A stretch of 64,000 bases of DNA from the NCBI RefSeq assembly GCF_025502585.1, contig NZ_CP106679.1, positions 1,698,501-1,762,500 of the forward strand, given 5' to 3'. Every line of letters begins with the position of its first letter. Position 1 is the first letter of the stretch. Below, in pieces: positions 25,349-34,750 of the stretch. The position numbers and the translations under genes are program-made. Below the pieces are notes generated by a model. It saw only the letters and a program-made list of their open reading frames with translations. It searched no databases and was not told the DNA's origin. Origin of the DNA: Reichenbachiella agarivorans (GTDB taxonomy: Bacteria > Bacteroidota > Bacteroidia > Cytophagales > Cyclobacteriaceae).

Positions 25349-27150
25349 TGAGCCAGCAAGACAAAGTCACTTTTTTTCAAGAAAGACGGCAGTACTTCGA
25401 ACGGAAATATCAAAAGAAGAGAAATCAAAGCTTTCGCTTGGGTTGGGTTCGTGTGTTGAGTTTTTTGGCCATGGCTATTTTACTTTACTTTCTGATGAAG
25501 GATAGAGAAACTAGCTGGGCGATTTACAGTCTCATTCTCTATCTTCCAGTATTTGGTCAATTGGTCAATCTTCACAACAAGAAGAAAAATGAAGCCAATT
25601 TGGCGAAACATTTGATTCAAATCAATGAAGAGGAAGTGCTCAGACTTGAGCGCAAGCTGAAAACACTGCCTGATGGAAAAAAGTATGCAGAGCACGAGCA
25701 CCCTTATTCCTCAGACTTGGATATTTTTGGCACGCACTCTCTCTTCCAATTGCTCAACAGGAGCCATTTTGAAGGTAGTCGCCAAACCATGGCGCTTTGG
25801 CTCAATCACCCTGCAGATCATCAAACAATCCTTAGGAGACAGCAATCCATCATCGAATTGAAAGATGATATCGATTGGTGCCAAACCAACATGGCACACA
25901 GTTATTCACCCAAAGCCAAGAAAGATGAGGAAACACAATCACTCTCCAATATCCTCAGCCACCTAGCCCAAGACACAAAAGTTCTGGATAAGAAAATCTG
26001 GCATGTGGCTCAGGTGATTTTACCGCTATTGGCTATGCTGACCTTGGTTGCACACTTTTGGTTGGGGATTGATTTTAGGTGGATATTCCTACCCATGCTG
26101 ATCAACGTTTTGTTTTTGAGAGTCATATTTGCACCACTGTTGAACCTCACCAGAAATCTCGAAGGAATAACCCATCTGTTGAGTGGTTATGAATCGTTCC
26201 TCAGGGCAATCGAAAAAAGAGCGTTCGAATCCAGTCTATTGCAAGAACTGAAATCTACCATCAATCAAGAAGAGCGGGCATCCAAGGTAATCAAACAATT
26301 GAAAGCGTCACTGCACTTGCTGACCAACCGCGGCAATTTGTTTTATCAAGTACTCAATTCATTGTTCGTACTAGACATTTTCATGTTGCAGAGAGTGAAA
26401 AATTGGCACAAACATTACGGACATGCTGTGATCCACTGGTTGGAAGCTGCAGATCAAGTCTCAGTAATTGCTGATTTGGCTGCTTTCTCTTTCGCTCATG
26501 AGGAATATCGGTTTCCAACGGTAGATTCTAGCGACATATGGATACAAAGTGCCGAGATGTCGCATCCACTTTTGGCTTGTGGTAAGTCGGTTTCCAACGA
26601 TTTTGCCCTGTCAGGCAGGGGGCATCTGGCACTGATCACGGGTTCCAACATGTCTGGTAAGAGTACTTTTCTGCGGACTTTGGGTATCAATTTGGTCTTG
26701 GCACAAATGGGCGCACCAGTTTCGGCCAGTTCTTTCCGATTTACGCCGATCAGATTGTTTAGTAGCATGCGCACGCAAGATAATCTCGAAGAGAGCGTCA
26801 GCTCCTTTTATGCAGAGATTCGCAGAATCAAACAGCTACTGGATCAAATCAACGAGGAGAAACCCACTCTTTATCTCCTAGACGAAATACTGAAAGGTAC
26901 CAACACCAAAGACAGACATGCAGGAGCCATCGCGCTGATAGAACAGCTCACAGCGCAAAACTGTATAGGGCTCATATCTACTCATGATGTAGAGCTGGCA
27001 GAATTGATCAATCCTAAGATGATCAACTTCAGTTTCAACAGTACTTTAGTCAATGACGAAATCTTGTTTGACTACAAATTGACCAATGGTCCATGCCGTA
27101 GTTTCAACGCAAGTGCCCTCATGAAAAAAATGGGGATTATCAAAAAGTAA
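25348..27150 (+). CDS. Membrane-anchored MutS-like ATPase
   Basis: A 600-residue protein with a C-terminal MutS domain V ATPase: Walker A GSNMSGKST (about 432-440), the MutS signature region (MRTQDNLEESVSSFYAEI), Walker B LYLLDE and a STHDVELAEL switch. It lacks the mismatch-binding domain I and the MutS2 Smr nuclease domain. Instead the N-terminal half has two hydrophobic hairpins (about 28-48/52-68 and 208-262), placing it in the inner membrane. Similar proteins are widespread in Bacteroidetes, annotated only as MutS-related, with no known function that I can name. The start overlaps the feoB stop by one base, indicating translational coupling. Confidence 0.88.
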   Translation: MSQQDKVTFFQERRQYFERKYQKKRNQSFRLGWVRVLSFLAMAILLYFLMKDRETSWAIYSLILYLPVFGQLVNLHNKKKNEANLAKHLIQINEEEVLRLERKLKTLPDGKKYAEHEHPYSSDLDIFGTHSLFQLLNRSHFEGSRQTMALWLNHPADHQTILRRQQSIIELKDDIDWCQTNMAHSYSPKAKKDEETQSLSNILSHLAQDTKVLDKKIWHVAQVILPLLAMLTLVAHFWLGIDFRWIFLPMLINVLFLRVIFAPLLNLTRNLEGITHLLSGYESFLRAIEKRAFESSLLQELKSTINQEERASKVIKQLKASLHLLTNRGNLFYQVLNSLFVLDIFMLQRVKNWHKHYGHAVIHWLEAADQVSVIADLAAFSFAHEEYRFPTVDSSDIWIQSAEMSHPLLACGKSVSNDFALSGRGHLALITGSNMSGKSTFLRTLGINLVLAQMGAPVSASSFRFTPIRLFSSMRTQDNLEESVSSFYAEIRRIKQLLDQINEEKPTLYLLDEILKGTNTKDRHAGAIALIEQLTAQNCIGLISTHDVELAELINPKMINFSFNSTLVNDEILFDYKLTNGPCRSFNASALMKKMGIIKK

Positions 27151-27157
27151 AAAAACC

Positions 27158-27188
27158 TTCGCTCCTTGTCTTGGGCTGACTATTTTTG
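27158..27188 (+). promoter_or_regulatory. Promoter of purK-purE
   Basis: TTCG at 27158-27161 and TATTTTTG at 27181-27188 are 19 bases apart. This is a TTTG/TAnnTTTG promoter with one mismatch in the -33 element. It places transcription start near 27195 and supports the purK start at 27211 rather than an upstream TTG. Confidence 0.55.
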
Positions 27189-27210
27189 CCGCTCAGACAA
27201 TGACTGTTCT

Positions 27211-28347
27211 ATGACTTTTGATCCCAGTATTTCAATCGCTGTATTAGGAGGTGGCCAATTGGGTCGGATGATGATCCAATCTGCCATGAATCTCAACCTT
27301 GAGATTTCGTGTATGGATCCAGATCCCAATGCCCCCTGCAAAAACCTCGCAAGCCACTTCGTCAATGGTGACATCACCAACTACGACGAGGTATTGGCCT
27401 TTGGGGACGTACATGATGTGATCACCGTGGAGATCGAAAACGTCAATGTGGAAGCCCTCGAAGAATTAGAAAGAAGAGGCAAAAAAGTATTTCCGCAACC
27501 GCGTGTCTTACGAACCATCAAGGACAAGGGACTACAAAAGGAGTTTTATTTGGAGCACGACATCCCTACTTCGGAGTTCGTTTTCATCCACAGCAAAGAA
27601 GACCTGAAAGACTACACCGATCTCCTGCCAGCAGCCAACAAACTGCGTACCGAAGGATACGATGGACGTGGTGTTCAGATCATCAAAACAGAAGCTGATT
27701 TGAACAAAGGATTTGACGCTCCTTCTATCCTAGAAAAATTTGTGGATTATGCCAAAGAGATATCGGTCATCGTGGCACGAAACGAAAAAGGCGAAATCTC
27801 CACTTTTCCAGTTGTAGAGCTAGAATACCATCCCGAACAAAACCTCGTAGAGTTTCTGTTTTCCCCCTCAGAAATAGACGCTACAATCAGAGCCAATGCC
27901 AGAAAATTGGCCGAAAAGGTAATCACGGCATTTGACATGGTGGGTTTGTTGGCAGTGGAGATGTTCGTGATGAAAGATGGCTCGTTGATGGTCAACGAGT
28001 GTGCACCTAGGACGCACAACAGCGGTCACCACACCATTGAGGGCAACATCACTTCACAGTTTGAACAGCACATTCGGGCGATTCTCAACCTTCCGCTGGG
28101 TAATACAGACACCAAAGGATCAGCCGTGATGATCAATCTGCTAGGTCATCCCGATCATGCAGGTACTGCCAAATACCAAGGCATAGATGAGGCAATGAAC
28201 ATCACCGGCATGCACGTACATTTGTATGGCAAAAAAATCACCAAACCTTTCAGGAAAATGGGACACGTCACATTGGTCGGTCAGGATTTACAAAAACTAA
28301 AAGAGACTGCACGATCTCTCAAAGAAAGCATCAAAATAATCGCATAA
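27211..28347 (+). CDS. purK: N5-carboxyaminoimidazole ribonucleotide synthase
   Basis: A 378-residue ATP-grasp enzyme of purine synthesis. It converts AIR, ATP and bicarbonate to N5-CAIR, the substrate of PurE encoded 3 bases downstream. Seen: the N-terminal ILE-type motif GGGQLGRMM, the ATP-grasp region with AANKLRTEGYDGRG and FVDYAKEISV, and the metal-binding EMFV...NECAPRTHNSGHHT segment. The ATG at 27211 is chosen because it directly precedes the conserved GGGQLGRM segment and lies downstream of the predicted promoter. An in-frame TTG at 27166 would start upstream of the -7 element. Confidence 0.96.
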   Translation: MTFDPSISIAVLGGGQLGRMMIQSAMNLNLEISCMDPDPNAPCKNLASHFVNGDITNYDEVLAFGDVHDVITVEIENVNVEALEELERRGKKVFPQPRVLRTIKDKGLQKEFYLEHDIPTSEFVFIHSKEDLKDYTDLLPAANKLRTEGYDGRGVQIIKTEADLNKGFDAPSILEKFVDYAKEISVIVARNEKGEISTFPVVELEYHPEQNLVEFLFSPSEIDATIRANARKLAEKVITAFDMVGLLAVEMFVMKDGSLMVNECAPRTHNSGHHTIEGNITSQFEQHIRAILNLPLGNTDTKGSAVMINLLGHPDHAGTAKYQGIDEAMNITGMHVHLYGKKITKPFRKMGHVTLVGQDLQKLKETARSLKESIKIIA

Positions 28348-28350
28348 ACT

Positions 28351-28833
28351 ATGACAGCACAAGTAGGTATCATCATGGGTAGCAAATCGGACTTGACCAT
28401 CATGAATCAAGCCGCAGAGGTATTGACAGAGCTAGGAGTCAGCTACGAACTCACCATCGTATCTGCACACCGGACGCCCCATCGCATGGTCGAATATGCC
28501 GAGGCTGCCAAAGGAAGAGGCATCAAAGTAATCATCGCAGGTGCTGGCGGAGCTGCTCACCTACCAGGTATGGTGGCTTCTTTGACCACTCTGCCCGTGA
28601 TCGGCGTGCCTGTCAAGTCGAGCAATTCCATCGACGGTTGGGATTCTGTGTTGTCTATTTTGCAGATGCCTGGCGGAGTACCTGTCGCGACAGTAGCACT
28701 AGATGGAGCAAAAAATGCAGGCATACTGGCAGCACAAATCATCGGTACCCATGACGATACGATTGGAAACAATCTGGCCGAATACAAGATTCAGATGCGC
28801 AAGAAAGTGGAAGATTCCATCAAGGAATTGTAA
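28351..28833 (+). CDS. purE: N5-CAIR mutase (class I PurE)
   Basis: A 160-residue enzyme that converts N5-CAIR to CAIR in purine biosynthesis. Family motifs are [10 protein letters not shown] near the N-terminus, SAHRTPHRM with the catalytic histidine, and [11 protein letters not shown] and GGVPVATVA in the second half. It follows purK by 3 bases and completes a two-gene unit. Length and motifs fit the bacterial class I form, which depends on PurK. Confidence 0.97.
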   Translation: MTAQVGIIMGSKSDLTIMNQAAEVLTELGVSYELTIVSAHRTPHRMVEYAEAAKGRGIKVIIAGAGGAAHLPGMVASLTTLPVIGVPVKSSNSIDGWDSVLSILQMPGGVPVATVALDGAKNAGILAAQIIGTHDDTIGNNLAEYKIQMRKKVEDSIKEL

Positions 28834-28974
28834 TATTCGTACTTTCTAAGTAGCGACCACAATATTCCCTTGTTGGAGCGGTTTAGATTGTAATAATTTG
28901 GTGATTTTTATCCTCCGATTATTCCTTTCGACTAGCTAGCATTTTTTTCAAGTACCACTCTAACCAACAAGGAT

Positions 28975-30606
28975 TTGAAACAAGGCATTTTTAAGCTATT
29001 ATGCTTACCCACTTTCTGTGTGACTGTATTGCTCTCACTGAGCCAGTGCCATACGAACGAGATCGATTTTAGTGATATTGAACTACCCAACTATACTGGA
29101 GAAGTAGTAGTCCCCTTGGGTACGGCTACCTATACGGTAGCAGACTTACTCACAGATCTGGAGGACGAAAGTCTGGAAATCGATACTGCCCAATCAGGGC
29201 TTCTATCTCTTATCTATCGAGACACGACAACATTCACCAATACAGATGAAGTCATCGTCATCAATGATGTTAGTAACAATGGCTTCATTGATTCGCCAGT
29301 GGAGATCATTGGAGCCACACCTTCAGAGGTTGGCGATGTAGAGTTTACCCAAGATTTAGAATTCTTGTACCCTATCGATGGTGGTGATCAGTTGGACTCG
29401 ATCAACTACAGCATGGGACAGATCACTATTACGTACGAGTCAGATTTTGATGTGCCACTCAGCTTTTCTATGGTGATAGATGATATCATAGACCGAGCAA
29501 CAGGTAATCCACTTGTGTTGACAGGTATAGCAGCACCTAATGGCTCTGGCAACCAAAGCCAATCTCTTGTCAATCACAAAACCATTGCGCGACAAAATAA
29601 TTCAAACGAAAACTCCTTTACAGGCACCTTTTTGGGTACGCTGGATGTAGGTGCGGGTGACAATGTTTACACCACGGATCAATTTCGTTATACGATTGAC
29701 ATTACAGGAGCAGATTTCGAAACCATCTACGGTTATTTTGGAGAGAAGAACTATGACCTTTTCGATCAATCCATAGCCATGGATTTTTTTGATCAGTTGG
29801 ATGGAGAGATTAAATTCAGTTCTCCTGAAGTAAGAATCATCGTTGACAATTCCTTTGGATTGACAATGGGACTGAATTTGTCCAACATTTCAACATCTAA
29901 TGCTAACAGCAGCCAAACGCTCACTGGCAGTGTCACGGAGCAGTTGCAATTCATCAATGGACCTGATATCTATTCCGTCGGTAGTTCTAGAACCTCCAGT
30001 GTTCGTATCAACAATACCAATTCCAACATCGCTGACCTGTTCAGTATCTCTCCAAACATGGTCAACCTCACAATCAACGCACAAAGTAATTATAGCAATT
30101 CTCCGAACAGAGTGCCAGAGGACGACCGCAATTTTACCGATCAGAACAGTACGGCCAGTACGATTGTAGAAGTCGAGTTGCCACTTAATTTACAATTGCG
30201 TCAATTGACTCGTCACATTGATTACAGCCTCAGTGATTTCAGTTTCGATCAGGCTGACACCATCAACCTACGCATCAAGACCAACAATCGACTCCCTATG
30301 AGTGGGACGTTGGATTTGCAATTTCTGGATGCAGACAGCGCGGTGGTTTATGAGAGCAAAAATGTAAGCATTTTCACGTCTCCAGAAGTCCCTGCAGGTA
30401 GCAACATCAATGAACCTGTGGTCAACATTGATTTTATCCCGCTATTTGGCGAAGGTTTGGACGCACTGTTCAATCAACCAACCATCAGAATAGTCATCCA
30501 TGTGGATAGCTATGATGTCGAGAATGATACCTATGTAAAAATATTTGCAGACTATGCATTAGAAATATTGTTGGGAGTGGAGGCCACTTTAGATGTTGAA
30601 CTTTAA
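28975..30606 (+). CDS. Hypothetical lipoprotein, 543 aa
   Basis: No recognised family. The N-terminus is a probable type II signal peptide: KQGIFKLL, a hydrophobic core and SLSQC, with C26 as the candidate lipidated cysteine. Glutamine at -1 is unusual for a lipobox. The rest is acidic and Ser/Thr/Asn-rich, with beta-strand character throughout and no membrane helix; it is likely a periplasmic or surface beta-sandwich protein. There is no in-frame ATG near the 5' end, so TTG at 28975 is the only reasonable start. It overlaps the following DUF5723 gene by 14 bases, which suggests that the two products work together. Confidence 0.75.
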   Translation: MKQGIFKLLCLPTFCVTVLLSLSQCHTNEIDFSDIELPNYTGEVVVPLGTATYTVADLLTDLEDESLEIDTAQSGLLSLIYRDTTTFTNTDEVIVINDVSNNGFIDSPVEIIGATPSEVGDVEFTQDLEFLYPIDGGDQLDSINYSMGQITITYESDFDVPLSFSMVIDDIIDRATGNPLVLTGIAAPNGSGNQSQSLVNHKTIARQNNSNENSFTGTFLGTLDVGAGDNVYTTDQFRYTIDITGADFETIYGYFGEKNYDLFDQSIAMDFFDQLDGEIKFSSPEVRIIVDNSFGLTMGLNLSNISTSNANSSQTLTGSVTEQLQFINGPDIYSVGSSRTSSVRINNTNSNIADLFSISPNMVNLTINAQSNYSNSPNRVPEDDRNFTDQNSTASTIVEVELPLNLQLRQLTRHIDYSLSDFSFDQADTINLRIKTNNRLPMSGTLDLQFLDADSAVVYESKNVSIFTSPEVPAGSNINEPVVNIDFIPLFGEGLDALFNQPTIRIVIHVDSYDVENDTYVKIFADYALEILLGVEATLDVEL

Positions 30607-32095
30607 ATCCATTTCCTTGAAAACATTTGCAACCTTATTGATGTGTTGTTTTGTCTCACTAGCAAGCTGGGGACAATCTGGTATATCCTTGTATCATCTC
30701 AACAATGAAACGTTTCAGGGCAACAACATGAACCCCGCTTTTATACCCGATGGAAAAGTGTTTTTGGGACTTCCCGTACTTTCTGGTGTGATGGTGGACT
30801 TAAACGCTACTGCGAGCTACAATGATCTTCAAACCATTGATGACGAAGGAACAAAAGTGTATGATTTCGACAAAATAGTTTCTCAATCCAAAGACAAAAA
30901 CTATCTCGGTGTAGAGTCAGAGATTTCAACATTTTACTTAGGATTTAGACCCAAAGCTACCATGGCTTTTTCCGTTTTCGTGAGAGAGCGGATTGCTGCC
31001 AGAGGATTTTACAGTCATGATGCCGCGGATTTTATTTGGAATGGAAATAAAAACTATGTGGGCAAAAGTGTTGACTTGTCTACTACACTCGTAGATGCTA
31101 GGTATTACAGAGAATACGGAATTGGACTGTGGAAAAGCTTTCCAAAAAACAAACTGGATGTGGGTGTCAGGGTGAAATTCCTCAATGGCATGATCAGTGC
31201 CATTAGTGATTCGGACTTTGATGGCAGGATAATGGTCAGTGATGACAATTATCAGCATACGCTCAGTCTGTCTCATGCCCGTGTCAATACTGCTGGGATC
31301 AACTTGATCGAAAATGGCAATGAGGGCGACCTAGAATCTCATCTCATCAGCAACAACAACCTCGGTTTTGGAATCGATGTGGGGGTCAATTGGAGAATCA
31401 ATGAAAAATTCTCAACCAGTCTAGCAATCAATGATCTAGGGTTTATTAATTGGAAAACTGATCCTGAAAATTATTGGGTGGCAGATACTACTTTTTCTTT
31501 CGATGGGCTCAATCTCAAAGATTCTGACAACATCGTAGATGCTATCAAAGATTCCTTAATCAATAGGTTGCAAGATTCTATCAGTTATGAATCCTACAGT
31601 TCTGGTCTCAACACGAGTGCTTATGCCAGTGGCAGTTATCACCTGAGTCGCAGAGACATGGTGACCGCAACAATTTCTAGTCATATCGTGCAGGGGAATT
31701 TCCGCATGCTATATGCCCTAGGTTACACCAGAAAATTCGGTAACATTCTTTCTGTATCTGGCAATGTCATCCGCAAACCACAGCAAGGATTTGATGTGGG
31801 GTTGGCTACTGCTGTCAACCTAGGAGCACTCCAACTGTATGCTGCTAGCGACCAAATAATCAAAGTATGGAATACCCCAGAAGCCAGTTCATTTGATATC
31901 CGTTTTGGCATCAACTTTATTTTTGGGAGATCCAAAGTAAAAGCAGATGCCAAAGACAACCGAAAGGATCTGCAGCACGAATCGCCGTATGGCAAAGGGG
32001 CTAAAGTAGAAAAAAGTGATGGTTTATATTGGATCGTCCCCAAACAAAAACCTCGGCCAGTGTACAACGATCATCCAGAGTTTAGTGACAAATAA
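30593..32095 (+). CDS. DUF5723-family outer-membrane protein
   Basis: A 500-residue exported protein with a signal peptide (about 1-27, ending SWGQ). The N-terminal SLYHLNNETFQGNNMNPAFIP segment is the recognisable start of DUF5723, a Bacteroidetes family predicted to form an outer-membrane beta-barrel related in fold to PorV/FadL-like barrels. Later segments (DVGVNWRINEKFSTSLAIND; GFDVGLATAVNLGALQLYA) continue the barrel pattern. The final 35 residues are basic and polar. It overlaps the upstream lipoprotein gene by 14 bases and the two probably form a complex. The biochemical role is unknown. Confidence 0.8.
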   Translation: MLNFKSISLKTFATLLMCCFVSLASWGQSGISLYHLNNETFQGNNMNPAFIPDGKVFLGLPVLSGVMVDLNATASYNDLQTIDDEGTKVYDFDKIVSQSKDKNYLGVESEISTFYLGFRPKATMAFSVFVRERIAARGFYSHDAADFIWNGNKNYVGKSVDLSTTLVDARYYREYGIGLWKSFPKNKLDVGVRVKFLNGMISAISDSDFDGRIMVSDDNYQHTLSLSHARVNTAGINLIENGNEGDLESHLISNNNLGFGIDVGVNWRINEKFSTSLAINDLGFINWKTDPENYWVADTTFSFDGLNLKDSDNIVDAIKDSLINRLQDSISYESYSSGLNTSAYASGSYHLSRRDMVTATISSHIVQGNFRMLYALGYTRKFGNILSVSGNVIRKPQQGFDVGLATAVNLGALQLYAASDQIIKVWNTPEASSFDIRFGINFIFGRSKVKADAKDNRKDLQHESPYGKGAKVEKSDGLYWIVPKQKPRPVYNDHPEFSDK

Positions 32096-32212
32096 AAGGG
32101 GAGAGAAATTGATCCTCATGTGAGTATCTGTGATTGTAGTATAACTTCACAAGACACAAATCCATGCTCTCACAAGTTTTAGGTTTTAGAAAAACACCTT
32201 ATCTTGAACCCT

Positions 32213-33103
32213 ATGAAGGACCCACTAAGAAAAGAAGACATTGATCAAGAGGTATTTGATCTCTATGATGATTATGCTCACAACAAGATCGAAAGACGTC
32301 AGTTTATTGAGAAACTTTCGCTCTATGCCATAGGAGGTATCACGATATCATCTCTGATGAGCTATATGATGCCCAACTATGTAGATACTCAGATCGTGAA
32401 ACAGGATGATCCCAGACTCATTTCTGATTACCTCAACTATGAATCTCCCAATGGCGGGGGTACGATTAAGGCACTTTTCTCCAAGCCTAAAGATCCCAAA
32501 GCAAAGATGCCAGGTGTCATTGTCGTACATGAGAACCGTGGTCTCAATCCCTACATCGAGGATGTAGGTCGGCGTGTTGCGCTCGAAGGATTCGTTTCCT
32601 TGGCGCCTGATGCTTTGAGTCCTCTTGGCGGCTACCCCGGCAATGACGATGATGGACGAGCTCTGCAAAAGCAGCGTGATCGAAGCGAGATGTTGACCGA
32701 TTTTATTGCAGCCTATGATTATCTGATCTCACGAGACGATTGCAATGGCAAGGTAGGAGTTGTAGGATTTTGTTTTGGTGGTTGGATTTCTAATATGATG
32801 GCTGTAAAAATTCCAACCCTGTCAGCAGCAGTACCCTACTATGGTGGACAACCTTCCACAGAGGATGTGCCCAATATCAAAGCACCGCTCATGCTCCAGT
32901 ATGCAGGGCTTGATTCACGAGTAAATGAAGGTTGGCCAACCTATGAAGCGGCGCTTAAAGAAAATAACAAAACCTTTGTAGCTCACTTTTACCCAGAGGT
33001 CAATCATGGCTTTCACAACAATACCACTCCTCGATATGATGAAGCAGCCGCCTTACTATCTTGGGATCGAACAATTGCTTTTTTTAACCAGTACTTGAAA
33101 TAG
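32213..33103 (+). CDS. Dienelactone hydrolase family protein, possibly Tat-exported
   Basis: A 296-residue alpha/beta hydrolase. The catalytic triad of the DLH family is present: nucleophile C187 in GFCFGG, D234 in GLDSRVN and H265 in VNHGFH. The N-terminus has RRQFIEK (residues 28-34) followed by a hydrophobic stretch (36-53). This resembles a twin-arginine signal and suggests export to the periplasm or membrane anchoring. The ATG at 32213 is preferred over a TTG three codons upstream. The physiological substrate is unknown; DLH-like proteins often act on esters or lactones. It is a single gene. Confidence 0.88.
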   Translation: MKDPLRKEDIDQEVFDLYDDYAHNKIERRQFIEKLSLYAIGGITISSLMSYMMPNYVDTQIVKQDDPRLISDYLNYESPNGGGTIKALFSKPKDPKAKMPGVIVVHENRGLNPYIEDVGRRVALEGFVSLAPDALSPLGGYPGNDDDGRALQKQRDRSEMLTDFIAAYDYLISRDDCNGKVGVVGFCFGGWISNMMAVKIPTLSAAVPYYGGQPSTEDVPNIKAPLMLQYAGLDSRVNEGWPTYEAALKENNKTFVAHFYPEVNHGFHNNTTPRYDEAAALLSWDRTIAFFNQYLK

Positions 33104-33147
33104 CCATCAAGTACATTAAAAGTGCTATTGGATAATCTGGGCTAGAC

Positions 33148-33516
33148 CTATGCTTCTCTTACCTTGTCCATGAGTTCCTTGCGGATACCCCAGTCTTTAG
33201 CAAGGTTGAGCATGGCAGTGGCTTCCATTTCGGTGAGGTAGCCCTTTTTGTTGTTGTCTTCCCATACAGAGAATAGATAAGCTAGCTTTTTTTCGACAGG
33301 TAGTACGCCGATGATTTTGCTAAGCATCTCTCTTGATCGATCAAATGCCGACATAAAGTCTTCTGCGATGAAGTCATTGGCCCATTGCAGCTCTTCATGT
33401 GCAGATAGTTTGTCTGCGGATTCGTTGAGAATCTTCTCTTCGTCCTCATCCAGCCCATGGTAATGGAAGATCAGTGACTTGAGGAGCATAAAGGCTTTTT
33501 TCTCTTCTTGGTTCAT
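33148..33516 (-). CDS. TerB-like protein
   Basis: A 122-residue, entirely alpha-helical acidic protein without signal or membrane segments. The pattern (VEKKLAYLFSVWEDNNKKGYLTEMEATAMLNLAKDWGI) resembles the tellurite-resistance TerB/DnaJ-associated fold, which often binds metal through acidic residues. This assignment is from pattern recognition and is tentative. It lies 87 bases downstream of hemW on the same strand. Function unknown. Confidence 0.6.
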   Translation of the reverse strand: MNQEEKKAFMLLKSLIFHYHGLDEDEEKILNESADKLSAHEELQWANDFIAEDFMSAFDRSREMLSKIIGVLPVEKKLAYLFSVWEDNNKKGYLTEMEATAMLNLAKDWGIRKELMDKVREA

Positions 33517-33603
33517 GGAGACAGGAGGCTAGGTTACAGCGTCACAATTTTAATGATTATTGTGTTAAATTATTAAAAAACTTTTGCTCACGGGGTATTT
33601 AAT

Positions 33604-34728
33604 TTATGGAATCAACAACTCCGTGATGTAATCTCCTAACAATTTACCCTTTTTGCTGAGAATAAGTCTATCGTTTTGGATACTAAGTAGACCAGATTGA
33701 GTCAGCTGACTTAATTCTTTCTTTTTCTCATGAATCATATCATAACCTAACTGAGATTTTAGTTCCATCATATCTATTCCTGCAATTGTACGTATCTGGG
33801 TAAGAATCATTTCTGTGATTTTTTCATCTTGGGTCAATACCTCTATTTCATGATTCAACTGATGAGCGTGAATAGCCTGTATGTATTTGTTGTTGTGCGA
33901 GATGTTGTACTGCCTACTTGATCCGTTGTAGGAGTGAGCAGCAGGGCCGATGCCCAAATAGTGTGTTCCAGCCCAGTAAGATGAATTGTGGCGAGATTGA
34001 TAGTCAGGTTTGCAAAAATTGGAAATCTCATATTGTACATAGCCAGCAGTCTCCAGAGTAGTCATGATGAGACTCAGGTGTTCGGATGCGAGGTCTTCGT
34101 CAATGGGCGTGAGTTTATTTTGTTTGTGCCATTTGCCAAACACAGTTTTTTCCTCGATCGTGAGGCCGTAGATGGAGATGTGGGGTGTCTCTAGTGACAA
34201 GGCTTGCCTTAGGTCATCAGCCAGCATCTCTAGGCTTTGGTTGGGGACTCCAAAGATCAAGTCAATGCTGATATTGTCGATCCCTGCCTCTCTGGCGTCT
34301 CTTACTGCTTGTATGGCGGTTCGACGATCATGGGATCGATTAAAGTACTTGAGCAGCGCATCATCGAAGGATTGTATCCCGATACTGAGACGATTGATAC
34401 CAAGACTTTTTAGTTCATGTAGTTTGGTCAAGTTCAGGTCGTCAGGGTTGGCCTCCAAGGTGAGCTCTAGGTTTTCGGACAGTACAAATTCCTCTCTAGA
34501 TGTTTCGATCAGCTGGGCGAGTTCGGATGTGCTCAGGATGGAAGGAGTACCCCCACCAAAATACAGGGTTTGAATCAACGGGTCTGCCAAATAATCCTTT
34601 CTTAATTTTAGTTCTTGACTCAGTGCATCTACCATTTGCTGCTTATTTTGCAGACTAGTCGAAAAATGAAAGTCGCAATAATGACAGGCTTGCTTACAAT
34701 ATGGGATATGGATGTAGATACCGCTCAA
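33604..34728 (-). CDS. hemW: HemW-like radical SAM protein (heme chaperone)
   Basis: A 374-residue radical SAM protein formerly annotated as oxygen-independent coproporphyrinogen III oxidase. The first residues read GIYIHIPYCKQACHYCDF, with the CxxxCxxC cluster at the expected place; this extended motif is typical of HemW. GGGTPS, a SAM-binding region, and a HemN C-terminal domain follow. HemW binds haem and is thought to deliver it to respiratory proteins; the oxidase role is not supported for HemW in general. The start is TTG: an in-frame TAG lies directly before it, and the motif begins three residues later. It diverges from the Omp85-like gene with only 22 bases between. Confidence 0.93.
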   Translation of the reverse strand: MSGIYIHIPYCKQACHYCDFHFSTSLQNKQQMVDALSQELKLRKDYLADPLIQTLYFGGGTPSILSTSELAQLIETSREEFVLSENLELTLEANPDDLNLTKLHELKSLGINRLSIGIQSFDDALLKYFNRSHDRRTAIQAVRDAREAGIDNISIDLIFGVPNQSLEMLADDLRQALSLETPHISIYGLTIEEKTVFGKWHKQNKLTPIDEDLASEHLSLIMTTLETAGYVQYEISNFCKPDYQSRHNSSYWAGTHYLGIGPAAHSYNGSSRQYNISHNNKYIQAIHAHQLNHEIEVLTQDEKITEMILTQIRTIAGIDMMELKSQLGYDMIHEKKKELSQLTQSGLLSIQNDRLILSKKGKLLGDYITELLIP

Positions 34729-34750
34729 CTAATGATTGTTTTGAATAAGG

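Noticed and set aside
27166..27210. Upstream TTG start for purK
   Set aside because: It precedes the predicted transcription start, and the extra residues do not fit PurK.
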